Shown: positions 11,531 to 22,724, numbered from the stretch's first letter. The stretch: 64,000 nt of DNA from Proteles cristata cristata (GCA_017311185.1 JAESUZ010001073.1:930001-994000), one strand, 5' to 3'. The notes: generated from the letters alone by a model not told the origin. Program-made: numbers and translations.

Positions 11531-12310
11531 TCTTAAGTGTTGTCTTTTGCCAAAAGATCACTATCTGTCAGTATTTTGCAAGTTTCTGTTATTTCACCTA
11601 CCAATGACCCCATTTCCCCATTCACTCCCCAAGCCACTGTAAGGTCTCATCCATGCCCCCCACCCCTGCAGCATAAAAGTGTGTTACCTCTAGTACTCAC
11701 TGCTTCACTTCAACAGCCACAATCTTATTTAGATACTAAGAAAGAACAATGGGGCTTATGATTCTGAAGAAAAAGAAAGAACATAAAACTTTCAATCACT
11801 TCTAGCTTGAGCTAAGTGGGGACTACAAACTGATCATTTAGAATGTAAAACACCAAATAGTGCTAGACAGTCACTTGGTCAATTGTAGTTATTTATGACT
11901 ATTCACATTAATGGAAAAGTCTAAGAGAATACAGACAAATTTGTAGATAACTTTCAAGTCATTTATAGGTAGACGGGGAAATGTACTGGTACTTACATTT
12001 GAATAACACTGATTCTACTGTCTTGGGAATTTTAACTAAATTATATATTGGGAAGAACGGGCTTAAAAAGCAGGATGTTTCCTTATGTTCTCATCTTGTC
12101 CCCCTATTCAAAATATTTCCCTTCTTTCATGAAAAACTATCATCAACTATCATATTTATGTAAAATACCAGCCTAAAATGGAATACTCTAGAAGCCTAAA
12201 ATGGAGTACTCTAGATTGTAGTATTTACATTGCCTTATCAATTTCACCATACAAATCCTAGCTTTGGGGAGTTATTAAAGCTCCAATATTAAAGAATATT
12301 TGGAGCTGTG

Positions 12311-12537
12311 GGGCACCTGGGTGGCTTAGTCGGTTAAGCGTCCGACTTTCGCTTAGGTCATGATCTCGTGGTTCGTGGGTTCGAGCCCCGTGTCGGGCTC
12401 TGTGCTGACTGCCCGCTCAGAGCCTGGAGACTGTTTCAGTCTGTGACTTCCTCTTTCTCTGACCCTCCCCTGCTCACGCTGTCTCTCTCTTTCTCCTAGA
12501 AATAAATAAAACATTAAAAAAAATTTTTTTAAATAAA
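12311..12537 (+). mobile_element. SINEC, young subfamily, in BMAL2 intron 2
   Basis: Full-length copy with a perfect 20-base duplication AAAGAATATTTGGAGCTGTG at 12291-12310 and 12538-12557, about 540 bp from exon 2. Antisense to the gene. Confidence 0.97.
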
Positions 12538-13078
12538 AAAGAATATTTGGAGCTGTGAGCTGTATTAATGCAACAAAAATAAACAAGGAGATAGGAAGTA
12601 TCCTCAACATTGGCTTTATTATCTATTTGACTTAAATAAACATGGAAAACAAAAGTTGTTTATGATTTAACTGACCACAGATAACCAAGGGCTGGTTATT
12701 TTATAAATGATGAGTATGGCAAGAAGCAATGTGGTAATTATTACTTTAAGTGAAACCTACAGGAAGATGTTCTCTTCACCATTAAGCAATTCAAATAGGA
12801 AAGTAAGCATCTCGATATGACCATCAATGTTAAGCAAATTAACCTTATGTTTCTATATCTTTCAGATTCCAGCTGACCTCCCGAGCTATCTACTGAGCTT
12901 CAGAATTCAATGGAAAAGTTCCAGATCAGTGATAGAGGAAGCAGTTGGGTGGAGAAATAATTGCCCCCATCCATATGTTACCGTGTGACTGAAAATAATC
13001 AAGGATTTAAAAAGTAATCTTTTTCTCTTTTCCTTAGAATCAAAGATTTCATGGGGTTAGAGGAATAAAGTCACTTAC

Positions 13079-13229
13079 TGGGATGGGTCTAAATCACTTC
13101 CTTTTCGTTTTCTTGGGAACTCTGTCACACGTGGGCTGGGGGATCCAACAGCTGCTGGTTTTGTCCATGGGCTCATATGACTGAAAACCATGTGAGCAAA
13201 GCACTCTTTCCCTTCTACCAGTGTTCTAC
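13079..13229 (-). CDS. BMAL2: BMAL2 (ARNTL2) coding exon 2
   Basis: This 151-bp minus-strand exon has a pyrimidine-rich acceptor (CTTCTCTGTCATAG|G) and a consensus donor (CCA|GTAAGTGA). Read in the phase set by exon 1 it is open throughout. It encodes about 50 residues containing SPWTKPAAVGS and then TEFPRKRKGSDLDPSQ. The latter is nearly identical to human BMAL2 (TEFPRKRKGSDSDPSQ). The KRKG basic patch corresponds to the N-terminal nuclear localisation signal known in the paralogue BMAL1. The first half of the exon (RTLVEGKECFAHMVFSHM) is much more diverged from the human counterpart than the second half. It ends in phase 2 (CA), which the first G of exon 3 completes to Gln. A 26-bp minisatellite sits about 50 bp upstream in intron 1. 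Confidence 0.95.
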
Positions 13230-13280
13230 CTATGACAGAGAAGGCACAACAGGACATCTGTCTTTAACATTAACTTTTAC

Positions 13281-13350
13281 TTTATACATATCCCTATCCC
13301 CATCCCTTTATACATATCCCTATCCCCATCCCTTTATACATATCCCTATC
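13281..13350. repeat. 26-bp minisatellite, 2.7 copies
   Basis: The unit TTTATACATATCCCTATCCC plus CATCCC repeats at 13281, 13307 and 13333 (last copy partial) without mismatches. It begins 52 bp upstream of the BMAL2 exon 2 acceptor in intron 1, so length changes would move sequence near the branch region. Confidence 0.95.
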
Positions 13351-13925
13351 ACATTTTCTATATGGCTTTTCTATCTTGTTATTTTAAAGAAATCACCTAA
13401 ATAACAACATAACATAGAATTAAAGACAAATTATGTACACTCAAATATTAGTTAGAAATATATTTGTTAGCCTATATTTCAAAGCTTGTTTTCCCCCATT
13501 TTAATTGTAAAAGAATTGTAGAAAATACGAAAAACATTAAAAAAGTAGAAAGGAAGGGGGAAATCAAATGTCACCATTCTGCTATTGTTAGAATCTATGT
13601 TTTTTTCACCATCACAAATATGTATTGTGGTACATAAAGCTTTTTATCTAATGGGTGTTTTATCTGAAAAGCATCCCAGAAATGAGTTAACAAGGTCAAG
13701 GGGCATGAATATTTTTAACACTAAATTGCTAAATATGATAAAATTATTTTTGTATAGAGTGTGGTTTATTAGATGTTTAATAAAATATAAAAATCAGAAT
13801 CACTGAAATAAACATAGCCTATAGTCCAAAACTAGGCCTCCCTGAATAACTCTATTTCTCTTATTAAAATAGATGTAACAAGTTAATATTTACATCTATA
13901 ACTTACAACATAGATTGAAAATATG
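13351..13925. other. Intron 1 DNA without recognised features
   Basis: AT-rich sequence with no repeat family or exon recognised. Confidence 0.5.
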
Positions 13926-14412
13926 TAAGTAGTATTTACAAAGAGAATCTACAGTAGTGAGAGATTTTTAACACATGTCTAACTGTAACAGATAGATCAA
14001 GCATTTAAAAAAACATTGGTATTGAAAATTTAATCCACACAATGGACAAGTTTGGTGTAATAGACATATACAGATGACTATTCCTAGGAGGTTCAAAATC
14101 CATTGCTTACTTTGGGGTGCACATGAAGCATTTATAAAAATTAACAATATATTGGACACAAAGCAAGTAAGTCTCAACAATTTCAAAAGAATATCATACA
14201 TCAAATATATATTTAGTGACTTGGTATAATTACGCTAGACACCAGTAACAAAAAGATAACTAGAAAATCCCTGTATCTTCAAACATTAAGAAATATACAA
14301 ATAACACCTTCAGGTAAGGAAGAATTCAGATATAAAATTCTAAAATAATACTAAAATATTATACATCAAAATATGTGGAGATAGTGAAAGCATTACTTAG
14401 AAGGAAACTTTA

Positions 14413-14633
14413 GGGGCGCCTGGGTGGCTTAGTCGGTTAAGCGTCCGACTTTCACTTAGGTCATGATCTTGTGGTTCGTGGGTTCGAGCCCCGCGTCGGG
14501 CTCTGTGCTGACTGCCAGCTCAGAGCCTGGAGCCTGTTTCAGTCGGTGACTCCTCTCTCTCTGACCCACCCCTGCTCACGCTGTCTCTCTCTCTCTCCTA
14601 GAAATAAATAAAACATTAAAAAAAAAAAAAAAA
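14413..14633 (+). mobile_element. SINEC, young subfamily
   Basis: Full-length copy with intact A and B boxes and a perfect duplication AGAAGGAAACTTTA at 14399-14412 and 14634-14647. Confidence 0.97.
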
Positions 14634-14709
14634 AGAAGGAAACTTTAACCTTTATTTTAAGAAATTAGAAAAAGATTGGTAAAATCCAAAGAATTGAAAG
14701 AAATCATCA

Positions 14710-14813
14710 GGGGGGGAGGGGGGAGGGGGGCATGGAGGAGGGCACTTGTGGGGATGAGCACTGGGTGTTATATGGAAACCAACTTGACAATAAACCATTT
14801 GTAAAAATAAAAA
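14710..14813 (+). mobile_element. L1 3' end, extremely 5'-truncated (~104 bp)
   Basis: Only the last part of the young L1 3' UTR is present: a G-rich start (GGGGGGAGGGGGGAGGGGGG), then GGGATGAGCACTGGGTGTTA and an A-rich tail. The duplication AAAGAAATCATCA at 14697-14709 and 14814-14826 is perfect, so this is a genuine retrotransposition event. Confidence 0.93.
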
Positions 14814-14890
14814 AAAGAAATCATCATATCAGAAGTATTAAAATATAATACAAACAAGTGCATGTCAAAAAGCCACACATGGATTCTTTT

Positions 14891-15104
14891 TTTTTTTTTT
14901 TTTTTTTTTATTTTCTAGAGAGAGAGAGAGAGAGCATGAGCAGGGGAGGGTCAGAGAGCGAGGGAGATGCAGACTCTGAAACAGGCTCCAGGCTCTGAGC
15001 TGCCAGTCAGCACAGAGCCCGATGCGGGGCTCAAACTCACGAACCGCGAGATCATGACCTCAGCGAAAGTTGGACGCTTAACCGACTAAGCCACCCAGGC
15101 GCCC
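14891..15104 (-). mobile_element. SINEC, young subfamily, reverse
   Basis: Long T tract first, then the reversed body, head ending AGGCGCCC. Perfect duplication CACATGGATTCTTTT at 14876-14890 and 15105-15119. Confidence 0.96.
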
Positions 15105-15280
15105 CACATGGATTCTTTTAAAAGACTGTAACTCTAATAACTCTATAGCAAGGTTTACCAAGAAAAAAAAAGAGGACAAAAGTAAATATGAGTGAACACG
15201 GGTCATAATTTTAGATAGTCTAGAGATTTAAAAGATAGTAAAAATCTCATGAACATTCTTTTTTTAAATTTATTTATTTT

Positions 15281-15487
15281 GGGGCACCTAGGTGGCTCAG
15301 TTGGTCAAGCATCTGACTTCAGTTCAGGTCATGATATTGCGGTTCATGGGTTCCAGACCCGCTTCGGGCCTTGTGCTGACAGCTCAGAGCCTTGAGCCTG
15401 CCGCGGATTCTGTGTCTCCCTCTCTCTCTGCCCCTCCTCTGCTCACTCTCTGTCTCTGTCTCAAAAATAAATAAACATATTTTTTAA
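15281..15487 (+). mobile_element. SINEC inserted in the tail of another SINEC
   Basis: Older-type copy (GGTGGCTCAGTTGG, GTGCTGACAGCTCAG, CAAAAATAAATAAAC). It is flanked by TTAAATTTATTTATTTT and TTAAAGCTTATTTATTTT, so it landed in the A-rich tail of the reverse SINE at 15488. Confidence 0.9.
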
Positions 15488-15687
15488 AGCTTATTTATTT
15501 TGAGAGAGAGAATATGCATGCAAGCAGGAGAGGAGCAGAGACAACGGGGGGAACAAGAGAATCCCAAGCAGGCTCCGTATTGTCAGTACACAGCCCAACA
15601 CAGGGCTCGATCCCACGAACTGTAAGATCATGAGATGCACCAAAATCAAAAGTCAGTTGCTTAACCAACTGAACCACCCAGGTGCCC
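15488..15687 (-). mobile_element. SINEC, older subfamily, reverse
   Basis: Reverse copy ending CCACCCAGGTGCCCG. With its tail split by the element at 15281, the two form an immediate inverted repeat. Confidence 0.9.
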
Positions 15688-16275
15688 GTCATTAACAAAA
15701 TTCTGAATATTTGGAATTTTAGATAGAATGAAAAAGTTCCTGGAGAATTTTAACTAAATAAAAACTGAAGCAAAAAGAAATAAAAACCTGACTATCACTA
15801 TATTCCTTCTTACGTAACTATTCTAATATATAGAATATATATATTGGCCCCCAACCCCTTTTTGAGGATTTCATAATTTTAAAATGAAAACCTTACAATG
15901 TCAGTACAATAAAAGAAACTTACAGGGTATCTCATTTATGAACAAACATAAAAAATCTTAACAAGGTATTAGCAAAATTCAGATACGTACAAAAAGAATC
16001 GCTCATGATGACCAAGATAGTTTTACTCCAGGGATGCAAAACTGGTTTAAGATCAGTAAATCAATGAATATAATTTACCAGAACAGATTAATGGGAAAAT
16101 GTGATTATCTCAATAGATAAAGAAATATTAAGGAAGAAATACTGAAAGCATTTTTTTACAATCAGAAACAAGAACATTTTTTACTCCTCCTCCTTTTCAA
16201 CACAATAGTAGAAGACTTAACCACTGGAATAGGGAAAGAAAAAGAAATATGAGGTTTAAGAATTAGGAAAGAAGA

Positions 16276-16488
16276 GGGACGCCTGGGTGGCTCAGTTGGT
16301 TAGGTGTCCAACTTCAGCTCAGGTTTGTGGGTTTGAGCCCCGCATTGGGCTCTGTGCTGACAGCTAGCTCAGAACCTGGAGCCTGTTTCAGATTCTGTAT
16401 CTCCCTCTCTCTCTGGCCCTCCCCTGCCCATGCTGTCTCTCTCTCTCTCTCAGAAATAAATAAAAAACTTATAAAAGAAATTAAAAAA
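16276..16488 (+). mobile_element. SINEC, intermediate subfamily
   Basis: Head GGGACGCCTGGGTGGCTCAG. The left tRNA part lacks the segment around CATGATCTCGCGG. Imperfect duplication AAGAATTAGGAAAGAAG / AAGAATCGGGAAGGAAG flanks it. Confidence 0.9.
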
Positions 16489-16600
16489 AAGAATCGGGAA
16501 GGAAGAAAAATGTTTTTTGCTATTACTGAGAAATAGTATAATTGAGTATATAGAAAACCCCAAATAAGCAACAGACAAATGATTAAAATTAGAAAGTGTA

Positions 16601-16811
16601 GGGGTGTCTGGGTGGCTCAGTCAGTTGAGTATCCGACTTTGGCTCAGAACATGATCTCCTCATTCATGAGTTTGAGCTCCATGTTGGGCTCTGTGCTAAC
16701 AGCACAGAGCCAAGAGCCTGGATCCAATTCTGTGTCTCCCTGTCTCTCTGTCCTCTCTTGCTCATGCTCTGTCTCTCTCTCTCTCAAAAATAAACATTAA
16801 AAAAAAATTTT
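16601..16811 (+). mobile_element. SINEC, older subfamily
   Basis: Full-length, diverged copy from GGGGTGTCTGGGTGGCTCAG to CAAAAATAAACATT and poly(A), flanked by AAGTGTA. Confidence 0.9.
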
Positions 16812-16969
16812 AAGTGTAGCAAGTTGGCTATATATAAGATCAATATATAAAAATCAACGTCCTTTCTATTCAACAGTAATAAAGAAAATATTATTTATAA
16901 TAAGATATTTTAAAAGATTCAATTTATGATAACCTAAAGAATAAATCTAATAATAGTGTATAATATCTT

Positions 16970-17018
16970 TGGGGTGACAGGGTGGCACAGTCAGCTCAAA
17001 ATAAACATTTTTAAAAAG
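16970..17018 (+). mobile_element. SINEC with large internal deletion
   Basis: GGGGTGACAGGGTGGCACAG is joined directly to CTCAAAATAAACATTTTTAA, that is, a SINE head fused to its tail with the body missing. Confidence 0.6.
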
Positions 17019-17405
17019 TGTATAAGATCTTTAAAAGAAAATTATAAAAATTTATTTAAAACAGTAAAAACAGCCAAATGGAAAGATGTCCATTGGATTG
17101 GAGTCCTCAATATCCTAAAGATGTCAATTTTCCTAAAATAGATGTGTAATTGAATTCCTCTCAAAGACTTTTTTCTGGTAGAATTTCACAAGCAATATAA
17201 AATGTATATGGAAGTACAATGGGTCATGAATAGACAAGGGAAGGTAGAAGGACTTGCTATCAGATTATCAGGACATTAATAAAGCTACAGTAATTAAGAG
17301 AGTATAGACAAACCAAAGGAAAAGTAGAAAGGGCCCAGACATGATAAATGGACATCTGCTAAATGTCTGAGGTGTAATTTCAGGTCAATATGGGGAAAAT
17401 AGCTT

Positions 17406-17557
17406 TTTTTTTTCATTTCATTTTATTTTATTTATTTATTTATTTTTTTACAAATAGTTTATCGTCAAGTTGGTTTCCATATAACACCAAGTGCTCATCC
17501 CCACAAGTGCCCTCCTCCATGCCCATCTTTCCCCTCTCCCCCCCGACACCCATCAGT
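17406..17557 (-). mobile_element. Young L1 3' end, 5'-truncated, reverse
   Basis: T-rich tail, then ACAAATAGTTTATCGTCAAG and the L1 3' UTR phrase AACACCAAGTGCTCATCCCC. Duplication GGAAAATAGCTT at 17394-17405 and 17558-17569 is perfect. Confidence 0.94.
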
Positions 17558-18714
17558 GGAAAATAGCTTCTTAGTAATTGGTCCTAGGCCAGTTGGTTTT
17601 CTCTATGGAAAAGAATAAAACTGGACCCTCTACCTTATACCAATATATAAAACCCAACTCCAGCTGGAGTAAAGACCTAAACATAAAAGGTAAAAATGTA
17701 ACAGAGAAGATGCTAAAGGAGAGAGAATATATTTTATTGATGGGGAAAGAACTTCCCAAAACATAAAAAAACAGTTAAAACTGATCAACTCAATCTTCTT
17801 AAAATTAAGTTCATGTTGATCAAAAGATAGTATATAGAAAATGAAGCCAGAAGCCACAAACTGAGAGAAGAGATGTGTTACAGATATAAACAACAAAAAG
17901 TTAATATCTGGACGGTATAAAGAATGCCTTTGCATCAATAAGAAAAAGACCAGCAACCCAACAGAAAACTACATAGAAGACTACCAAGCACTTCATAAAA
18001 GAATTCCAATTGTCAATACACAAATGAAAAGGTAACTCAATCTTATTAGCAATTAGGAAGAGCCAAAGTAAACTATAGCGATCTACCCATCCCATGGCTA
18101 CAACGGAAAAGTCTGAGGACACCAGATGTAAGTGAAGATGCGGTTCAACAAAAGTTTTACGCTTTGCTAGTGGGAATATAAATGGCTACAACCACTTTGG
18201 AAGCCACTTTTGTATTACCTAATAAAGTTGAATATTGCACAGAACATATGATTCAGCATTCCAGTCCTAGGTACACAGAGAAACGGCATGCATATTAGGA
18301 GACATGTACAAAAATTCATTAGCAGCACCATTTGTAACTGAGCAAAATAAAAACCTGAGAAAACTAGAAGCTAAATTTTAATTGACAGAAATATAAATTG
18401 GTTAGCCACTATTAACAGTGGTAAAGATGAATGAAATACTGATATCAACATGGATGAATCTCCAACTAGTAATGGTGGGCCAAAAAAGTGACAGCTAAAA
18501 ACCTATAGCATGTTTTTTAAAATTATATAAAGTTTAAAAATAAGTAAAACTAATCATTTTTAGCACTATCTACAGAGGTTGCCACATTATATAGAAAAGC
18601 AAAGGAATATCTAACACAAAAGTCAGAATCCTCTTTGGGAGAGAAGGGCATACACAGGGGTGTGTAAGGAACTCATGTTCCATTTCTTAACCTGGGTGTG
18701 AATTCACAGATTTT

Positions 18715-18954
18715 AAAAAATTTTTTTTTTCTTTTTAATATTTTTAAAATTTATTTCTAGGAGAGAGAGAGAGAGACAGAGAGAGCGTGAGCAGGGGAGG
18801 GTCAGAGAGAGAGGGAGACAGATTCCAAAATAGGCTCCAGGCTCTGAGTTGGCAGTCAGCACAGAGCCCGACGCGGGGCTCGAACCCACGAACTGCGAGA
18901 TCATGACCCAAGCGAAAGTCGGATGCTTAACCGACTAAGCCACCCAGGCACCCC
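18715..18954 (-). mobile_element. SINEC, young subfamily, reverse
   Basis: Reverse copy with GGCAGTCAGCACAGAGCCCG and head CCACCCAGGCACCCC. Confidence 0.95.
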
Positions 18955-19759
18955 CACATATACTTATTTAGAAAATGAAACCATGTGTGAAGAATTGAAA
19001 GTTAATTCTGCTTTTGTCAAAATCATTTTGAAGGTATATGCTTCAGTAGTTTGATATCGTCTTTCCTCACCAAATTGTCACTTCTCAATGGCAAAGATAA
19101 TACATGTTATTTTTTCCAGAAAAATAACATTTATTTATACATTTCTATAAGACTGTTTTCCTATTAAAAATGTTTTTGTGTATAGTTAACAATGTTACAT
19201 TAATTACAGGTGTACAACATAGTAATTCAACATCTCTAAATGCCATGCTATGCTCACAAGTGTCACTACCATCTGTCACCACACCTGGCTGTTATAATAC
19301 CATTGACTGTGTTCCCTCTGCTGTACTTTTTATTCCTGTGACTTATTCATTCCATAACTGGAAGCCTGTACCTCCCACTTGCCTTCACCCATTTTGCCCA
19401 TCCCTCCACCCACCTCTTCTCTGACAACCCATCGGTTTGTTGACTGTATTTATAGGTTTATTTCTGTTTATTCATTTATTTTTTTTTAGGTCCACATGAG
19501 TGAAACTGTATGGTATTTATTTCTCAATCTGACTTATTTTGATTTCCATCATACCCTCTACATCTACCCATGTTGTCACAAATGGCAAGATCTCATCCTT
19601 ATTTGTGGCTGAGTAATATTCCAGTGTGTGCATGTTCACCACATCTTCCTTATCTATTCATCTATCAGTAGACACGTAGATTGCCTCCATGTCTCGGCTA
19701 TTGTAAATAATGCTGCAATAAACACAGGGGGTGCATATATCTCTTTGAATCAGTGTTTT

Positions 19760-19982
19760 TATTTATTTTTTTAAAATGTTTTATTTATTTCTGAGATAGG
19801 GAGAGAGACAGTGTGAGCAGGGGAGGGTCAGAGAGAAAGGGGGATACAGAATCCAAAACAGGCTCCAAGCTCTGAGCTAGCTGTCAGCACAGAGCCCAAT
19901 GCGGGGCTCGAACCCACGAACCATGAGATCATGACCTGAGCCAAAGTCGGATGCTTAACCGACTGAGCCACCCAGGCGCCCC
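19760..19982 (-). mobile_element. SINEC, intermediate subfamily, reverse
   Basis: Reverse copy with duplication TCAGTGTTTT at 19750-19759 and 19983-19992, inside the L1. Confidence 0.94.
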
Positions 19983-20300
19983 TCAGTGTTTTCATTTTCT
20001 TTGGGCACTAGAATTATTGTATCATATAATATTTCTCTTTTTAATTATTTCAGGAAGCTGCATAATGTTTTCCACGGTGACTGTACCAGTGTCCCCACCC
20101 AGAGTGCATGAGGGTTCCTTTTTCTTCACATCCTAACGCTTGTTATTTCTTGTCTTTTGATTTAGTCATTCCAACAGGTGTGAGGTGATATCTCAGTGTG
20201 CCTTTGATTTGCATTTTCCTGATGATTAACAATGCAGAGTATCTTTTCATGTGTCTGTTGGCCATTTGTATGTCTTCGGAAAAATGTCTATTCATGTCGT

Positions 20301-20877
20301 GTAGGAGTGCTAACAATACTGACGCCATCTTTGGCCCTTCATCTTGTCATGTTGCTCAATGACTTCTCTTGGGTCTATGTGGTCCAGGCCACTTGGATAT
20401 TAATACACATACCTTAGACATGCCTGCCAACACTGGGATGGTGAGAGCCTTGTTTTGGCCTCTCATTAATCTGTTAGAGATAACATGGTCTTCCTTCTCT
20501 CCTGATGTACAGGTGGTGCTACAAGATCTAACTAAAGGGTAGCCGCCAATTAAGTGCATGAAAGCCTTCTAGGTCTGTGTGAGCCCTTGATCTCACTACA
20601 ATGCCCTCTTGCATTTCCCCTCACTCTATAAAGTCTGTGAACTAAGGCTTGGACTTTGTGGAGAACAGCTATGCGGACTGCTATGGATCATCCTCCACTC
20701 AATCCCCACACCCCATCCCACCCCCGTCTCCCCATGCCCTAAGACTCCCCTTGCCCCTCACTCGGTTACACCTGCATAAAACTGTGTGAACTCTGTAGAG
20801 TGGCCTGCTTCATTTTCCAGTCTCAAAGTGCCTTCTCAGTTTGGGGGATACTTTACTGTCCCTCCCCACCTTCTAAT
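20301..20877 (+). mobile_element. Probable solo LTR of an endogenous retrovirus
   Basis: A 577-bp non-L1 insert interrupts the reverse L1. It contains a TATA-like CTCTATAAAGTCTGTGAAC near 20625, a CCCCTCACTCGG region, and downstream GTGGCCTGCTTCATTTTCC and CTCAGTTTGGGGGATAC, an LTR-like R/U5 pattern. Short matching flanks (ATGTC / AGGTC) suit a 4-5-base retroviral duplication. No internal viral genes are present, so it is a solo LTR. The family is not identified. Confidence 0.55.
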
Positions 20878-20976
20878 AGGTCCTCTGCCCATTTTGTTAA
20901 TTGGATTATTGGTGTTTTTGATGTTGAGTTGGGTAATACGTGTTATTTAACACTCAATGAAATAATTCAGAATTTA

Positions 20977-21153
20977 GGGGCATCTGGGTGGCTCAGTCAG
21001 TAAGCATCTGATGCTCAGTTTTGGCTCAGGTCATGACTTCATGGTTTGTGAGTTCAAGCACTATATCAGACCAAGTGCTGACAGTATAAGCCTGCCTGGG
21101 ATTCTCTCACTCTCTCTTTGGCCCTCCTCTCCTCAAAATAAATAAACTTAAAA
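20977..21153 (+). mobile_element. SINEC, older subfamily
   Basis: Head GGGGCATCTGGGTGGCTCAG, with a shortened CT region. Duplication AATAATTCAGAATTTA / AATAATTCATAATTTA at 20961-20976 and 21154-21169. Confidence 0.92.
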
Positions 21154-21239
21154 AATAATTCATAATTTAGATTGTATAAAGATACTATGATTGTCCTTTA
21201 TAAAGGAGGTTTTGTAGTTTATTTAAAATGACATTAGCA

Positions 21240-21402
21240 GGGACCCAGGTGGCTCAGTCGGTTAAGCATCCAACTCTTGGTTTTGGCTCAGATGATAATC
21301 TCACAGCCCCATCTTAGGCTCTGTGCTGACAGCATGAAGCCTTTTTGGATTTTCTCTCTCCCTTTCTCCCTTTCTCAAAATAAATAAGTAAACTTAAAAA
21401 GG
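21240..21402 (+). mobile_element. SINEC, old subfamily
   Basis: GACCCAGGTGGCTCAGTCGG head and TCAAAATAAATAAGTAAAC tail. Duplication TGACATTAGCA at 21229-21239 and 21403-21413. Confidence 0.9.
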
Positions 21403-21638
21403 TGACATTAGCATTATATCTCACTCCATTCTACATGCATCTCCCTGGTGATGGTCATCAATCTAACTATATTTTAAAGGTTTACTATTTAGTATCAGTT
21501 CCTCAAGGATGAAAATAAATTGGGGAAAATGAGAAGCTGTTTGGGAATCATCAGCAGGGGAGAGCAAGTAACCATTTGGTTTAGGCTCATAGTTATAAAG
21601 GGATCAAATTTAGAATATGACATTGGGCTTGAAAGAAA

Positions 21639-21640
<2 letters not shown>

Positions 21641-21683
<43 letters not shown>
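21641..21683. repeat. (AC)n microsatellite
   Basis: About 21 AC units, followed by a degenerate GGCACACACACATTCAC stretch. The open frames across it are simple-repeat artefacts. Confidence 0.97.
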
Positions 21684-21685
<2 letters not shown>

Positions 21686-21759
21686 CACACACACATTCAC
21701 AGACATGTAATGGCAGGATGGAAAAACATTTTTTTCATACAACTTAAAAACTTTTGTCA

Positions 21760-21981
21760 TGGGGCGCCTGGGTGGCTTAGTCGGTTAGGCGTCTGACTTT
21801 CGCTTAGGTCATGATCTCGCGGTTTGTGGGTTCGAGCCCCGCGTCGGGCTCTGTGCTGACTGCCAGCTCAGAGCCTGGAGACTGTTTCAGAGTCTGTCAC
21901 TCCCTCTCCCTCTGACCCTCCCCTGCCACGCTCTCTCTCTCTCTCTCTCTCCTAGAAATAAATAAAACATTAAAAAAAAAG
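21760..21981 (+). mobile_element. SINEC, young subfamily
   Basis: Full-length copy with duplication CTTTTGTCA at 21751-21759 and 21982-21990. A and B boxes intact. Confidence 0.96.
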
Positions 21982-22241
21982 CTTTTGTCACACTGCCTAT
22001 TTTCATTGCATTAGTGTGCTATATGTTAAAATTTACATAAAATTTAAAGTATCCTATGAATAACTTTGTGTTAAAAACAATTTATGCCATATAAACATTT
22101 GCTTCTCAATTTCTGACAATCCGTGCCCCCAAAACCGTTTTAGTCTGGTCTACCCACTACAAATTGTTTATTTAGGGCACAGGAGGGGAGGGAGAAACAA
22201 GTCATTTAAACATCTGAGACTGATAATTTAAAATAGAAGTA

Positions 22242-22498
22242 GAGGCATCTGGGAGGCTCAGTTGGTTAAGGTTAAGCATCTGACTTCAGCTTTGGTCACA
22301 ATCTCACGGTCCAGTCTGGGTCATTGAGTCTGAGTCCCGCATCAGGCTCTGTGCTGACAGCTTGGAGCCTGGAGCCTGCTTCGGATTCTGTGCCTCCCTT
22401 TCTCTCTGCCCCTCCCCTGCTTGTGCTCGCTCATTACATCTGTCTGTCTGTCCCTCTCTCTCAAAAATAATAAGTGAATATTTAAAATTTTTAAAAAT
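22242..22498 (+). mobile_element. SINEC, older subfamily
   Basis: Diverged full-length copy with a repeated GGTTAAG in the head and a long CT/GT middle. Duplication AAAATAGAAGTA at 22230-22241 and 22499-22510. Confidence 0.92.
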
Positions 22499-22724
22499 AA
22501 AATAGAAGTAATTTTCTGCAAATTTCACTTGTTTGTTTGGGGGAATCAAAGTATTTGAAATCTGTTTGAAACAAATAGTGGTACTAAGTAACTAGCTCAG
22601 CAAAAAGAGTCCTTAGTGGTGAGCCATTGTAGATGTGTAAGGTATCCATCAAGAAAAGGCACTGAGTTAAATGTGTTTTTTATTTAATAAACGTTTACAA
22701 AAATTAAAAATAATTTTTAAAAAT

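Larger units (their letters stand above)
13930..18980 (+). mobile_element. Ancient L1 with many later insertions
   Basis: Diverged ORF2 runs in order through the window: endonuclease end (TAACTGTAACAGATAGATCA), reverse transcriptase (15720 on), C-terminal region (17600-18500) and an old-type 3' UTR (18520-18980, with TTTAAAAATAAGTAAAACTA). Eight later insertions interrupt it: SINEs at 14413, 14891, 15281, 15488, 16276, 16601 and 18715, and young L1 3' ends at 14710 and 17406. No intact frame remains. Confidence 0.8.
19155..20945 (-). mobile_element. L1, 5'-truncated, reverse, split by a SINE and an LTR
   Basis: Reverse L1: 3' UTR with ACAGGTGTACAACATAGTAA, then ORF2 C-terminal sequence (TGGCTGAGTAATATTCCAGT; GATTTGCATTTTCCTGATGA) to ATGTCTATTCATGTC at about 20300. 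L1 then resumes at 20880 with TCCTCTGCCCATTTTGTTAA TTGG. The join is the normal L1 order, so 20301-20877 is a later insertion. Confidence 0.88.

Noticed and set aside
12340..12365. TAGGTCA in SINEC heads as ROR/REV-ERB elements near a clock gene
   Set aside because: The 5' AT-rich extension needed for a RORE is absent (GCTTAGGTCA), and the motif is simply part of the SINE consensus.
13128..13133. CACGTG E-box in BMAL2 exon 2
   Set aside because: It is part of coding sequence (Pro-Arg-Val codons) far from the promoter, so a regulatory role is unlikely.
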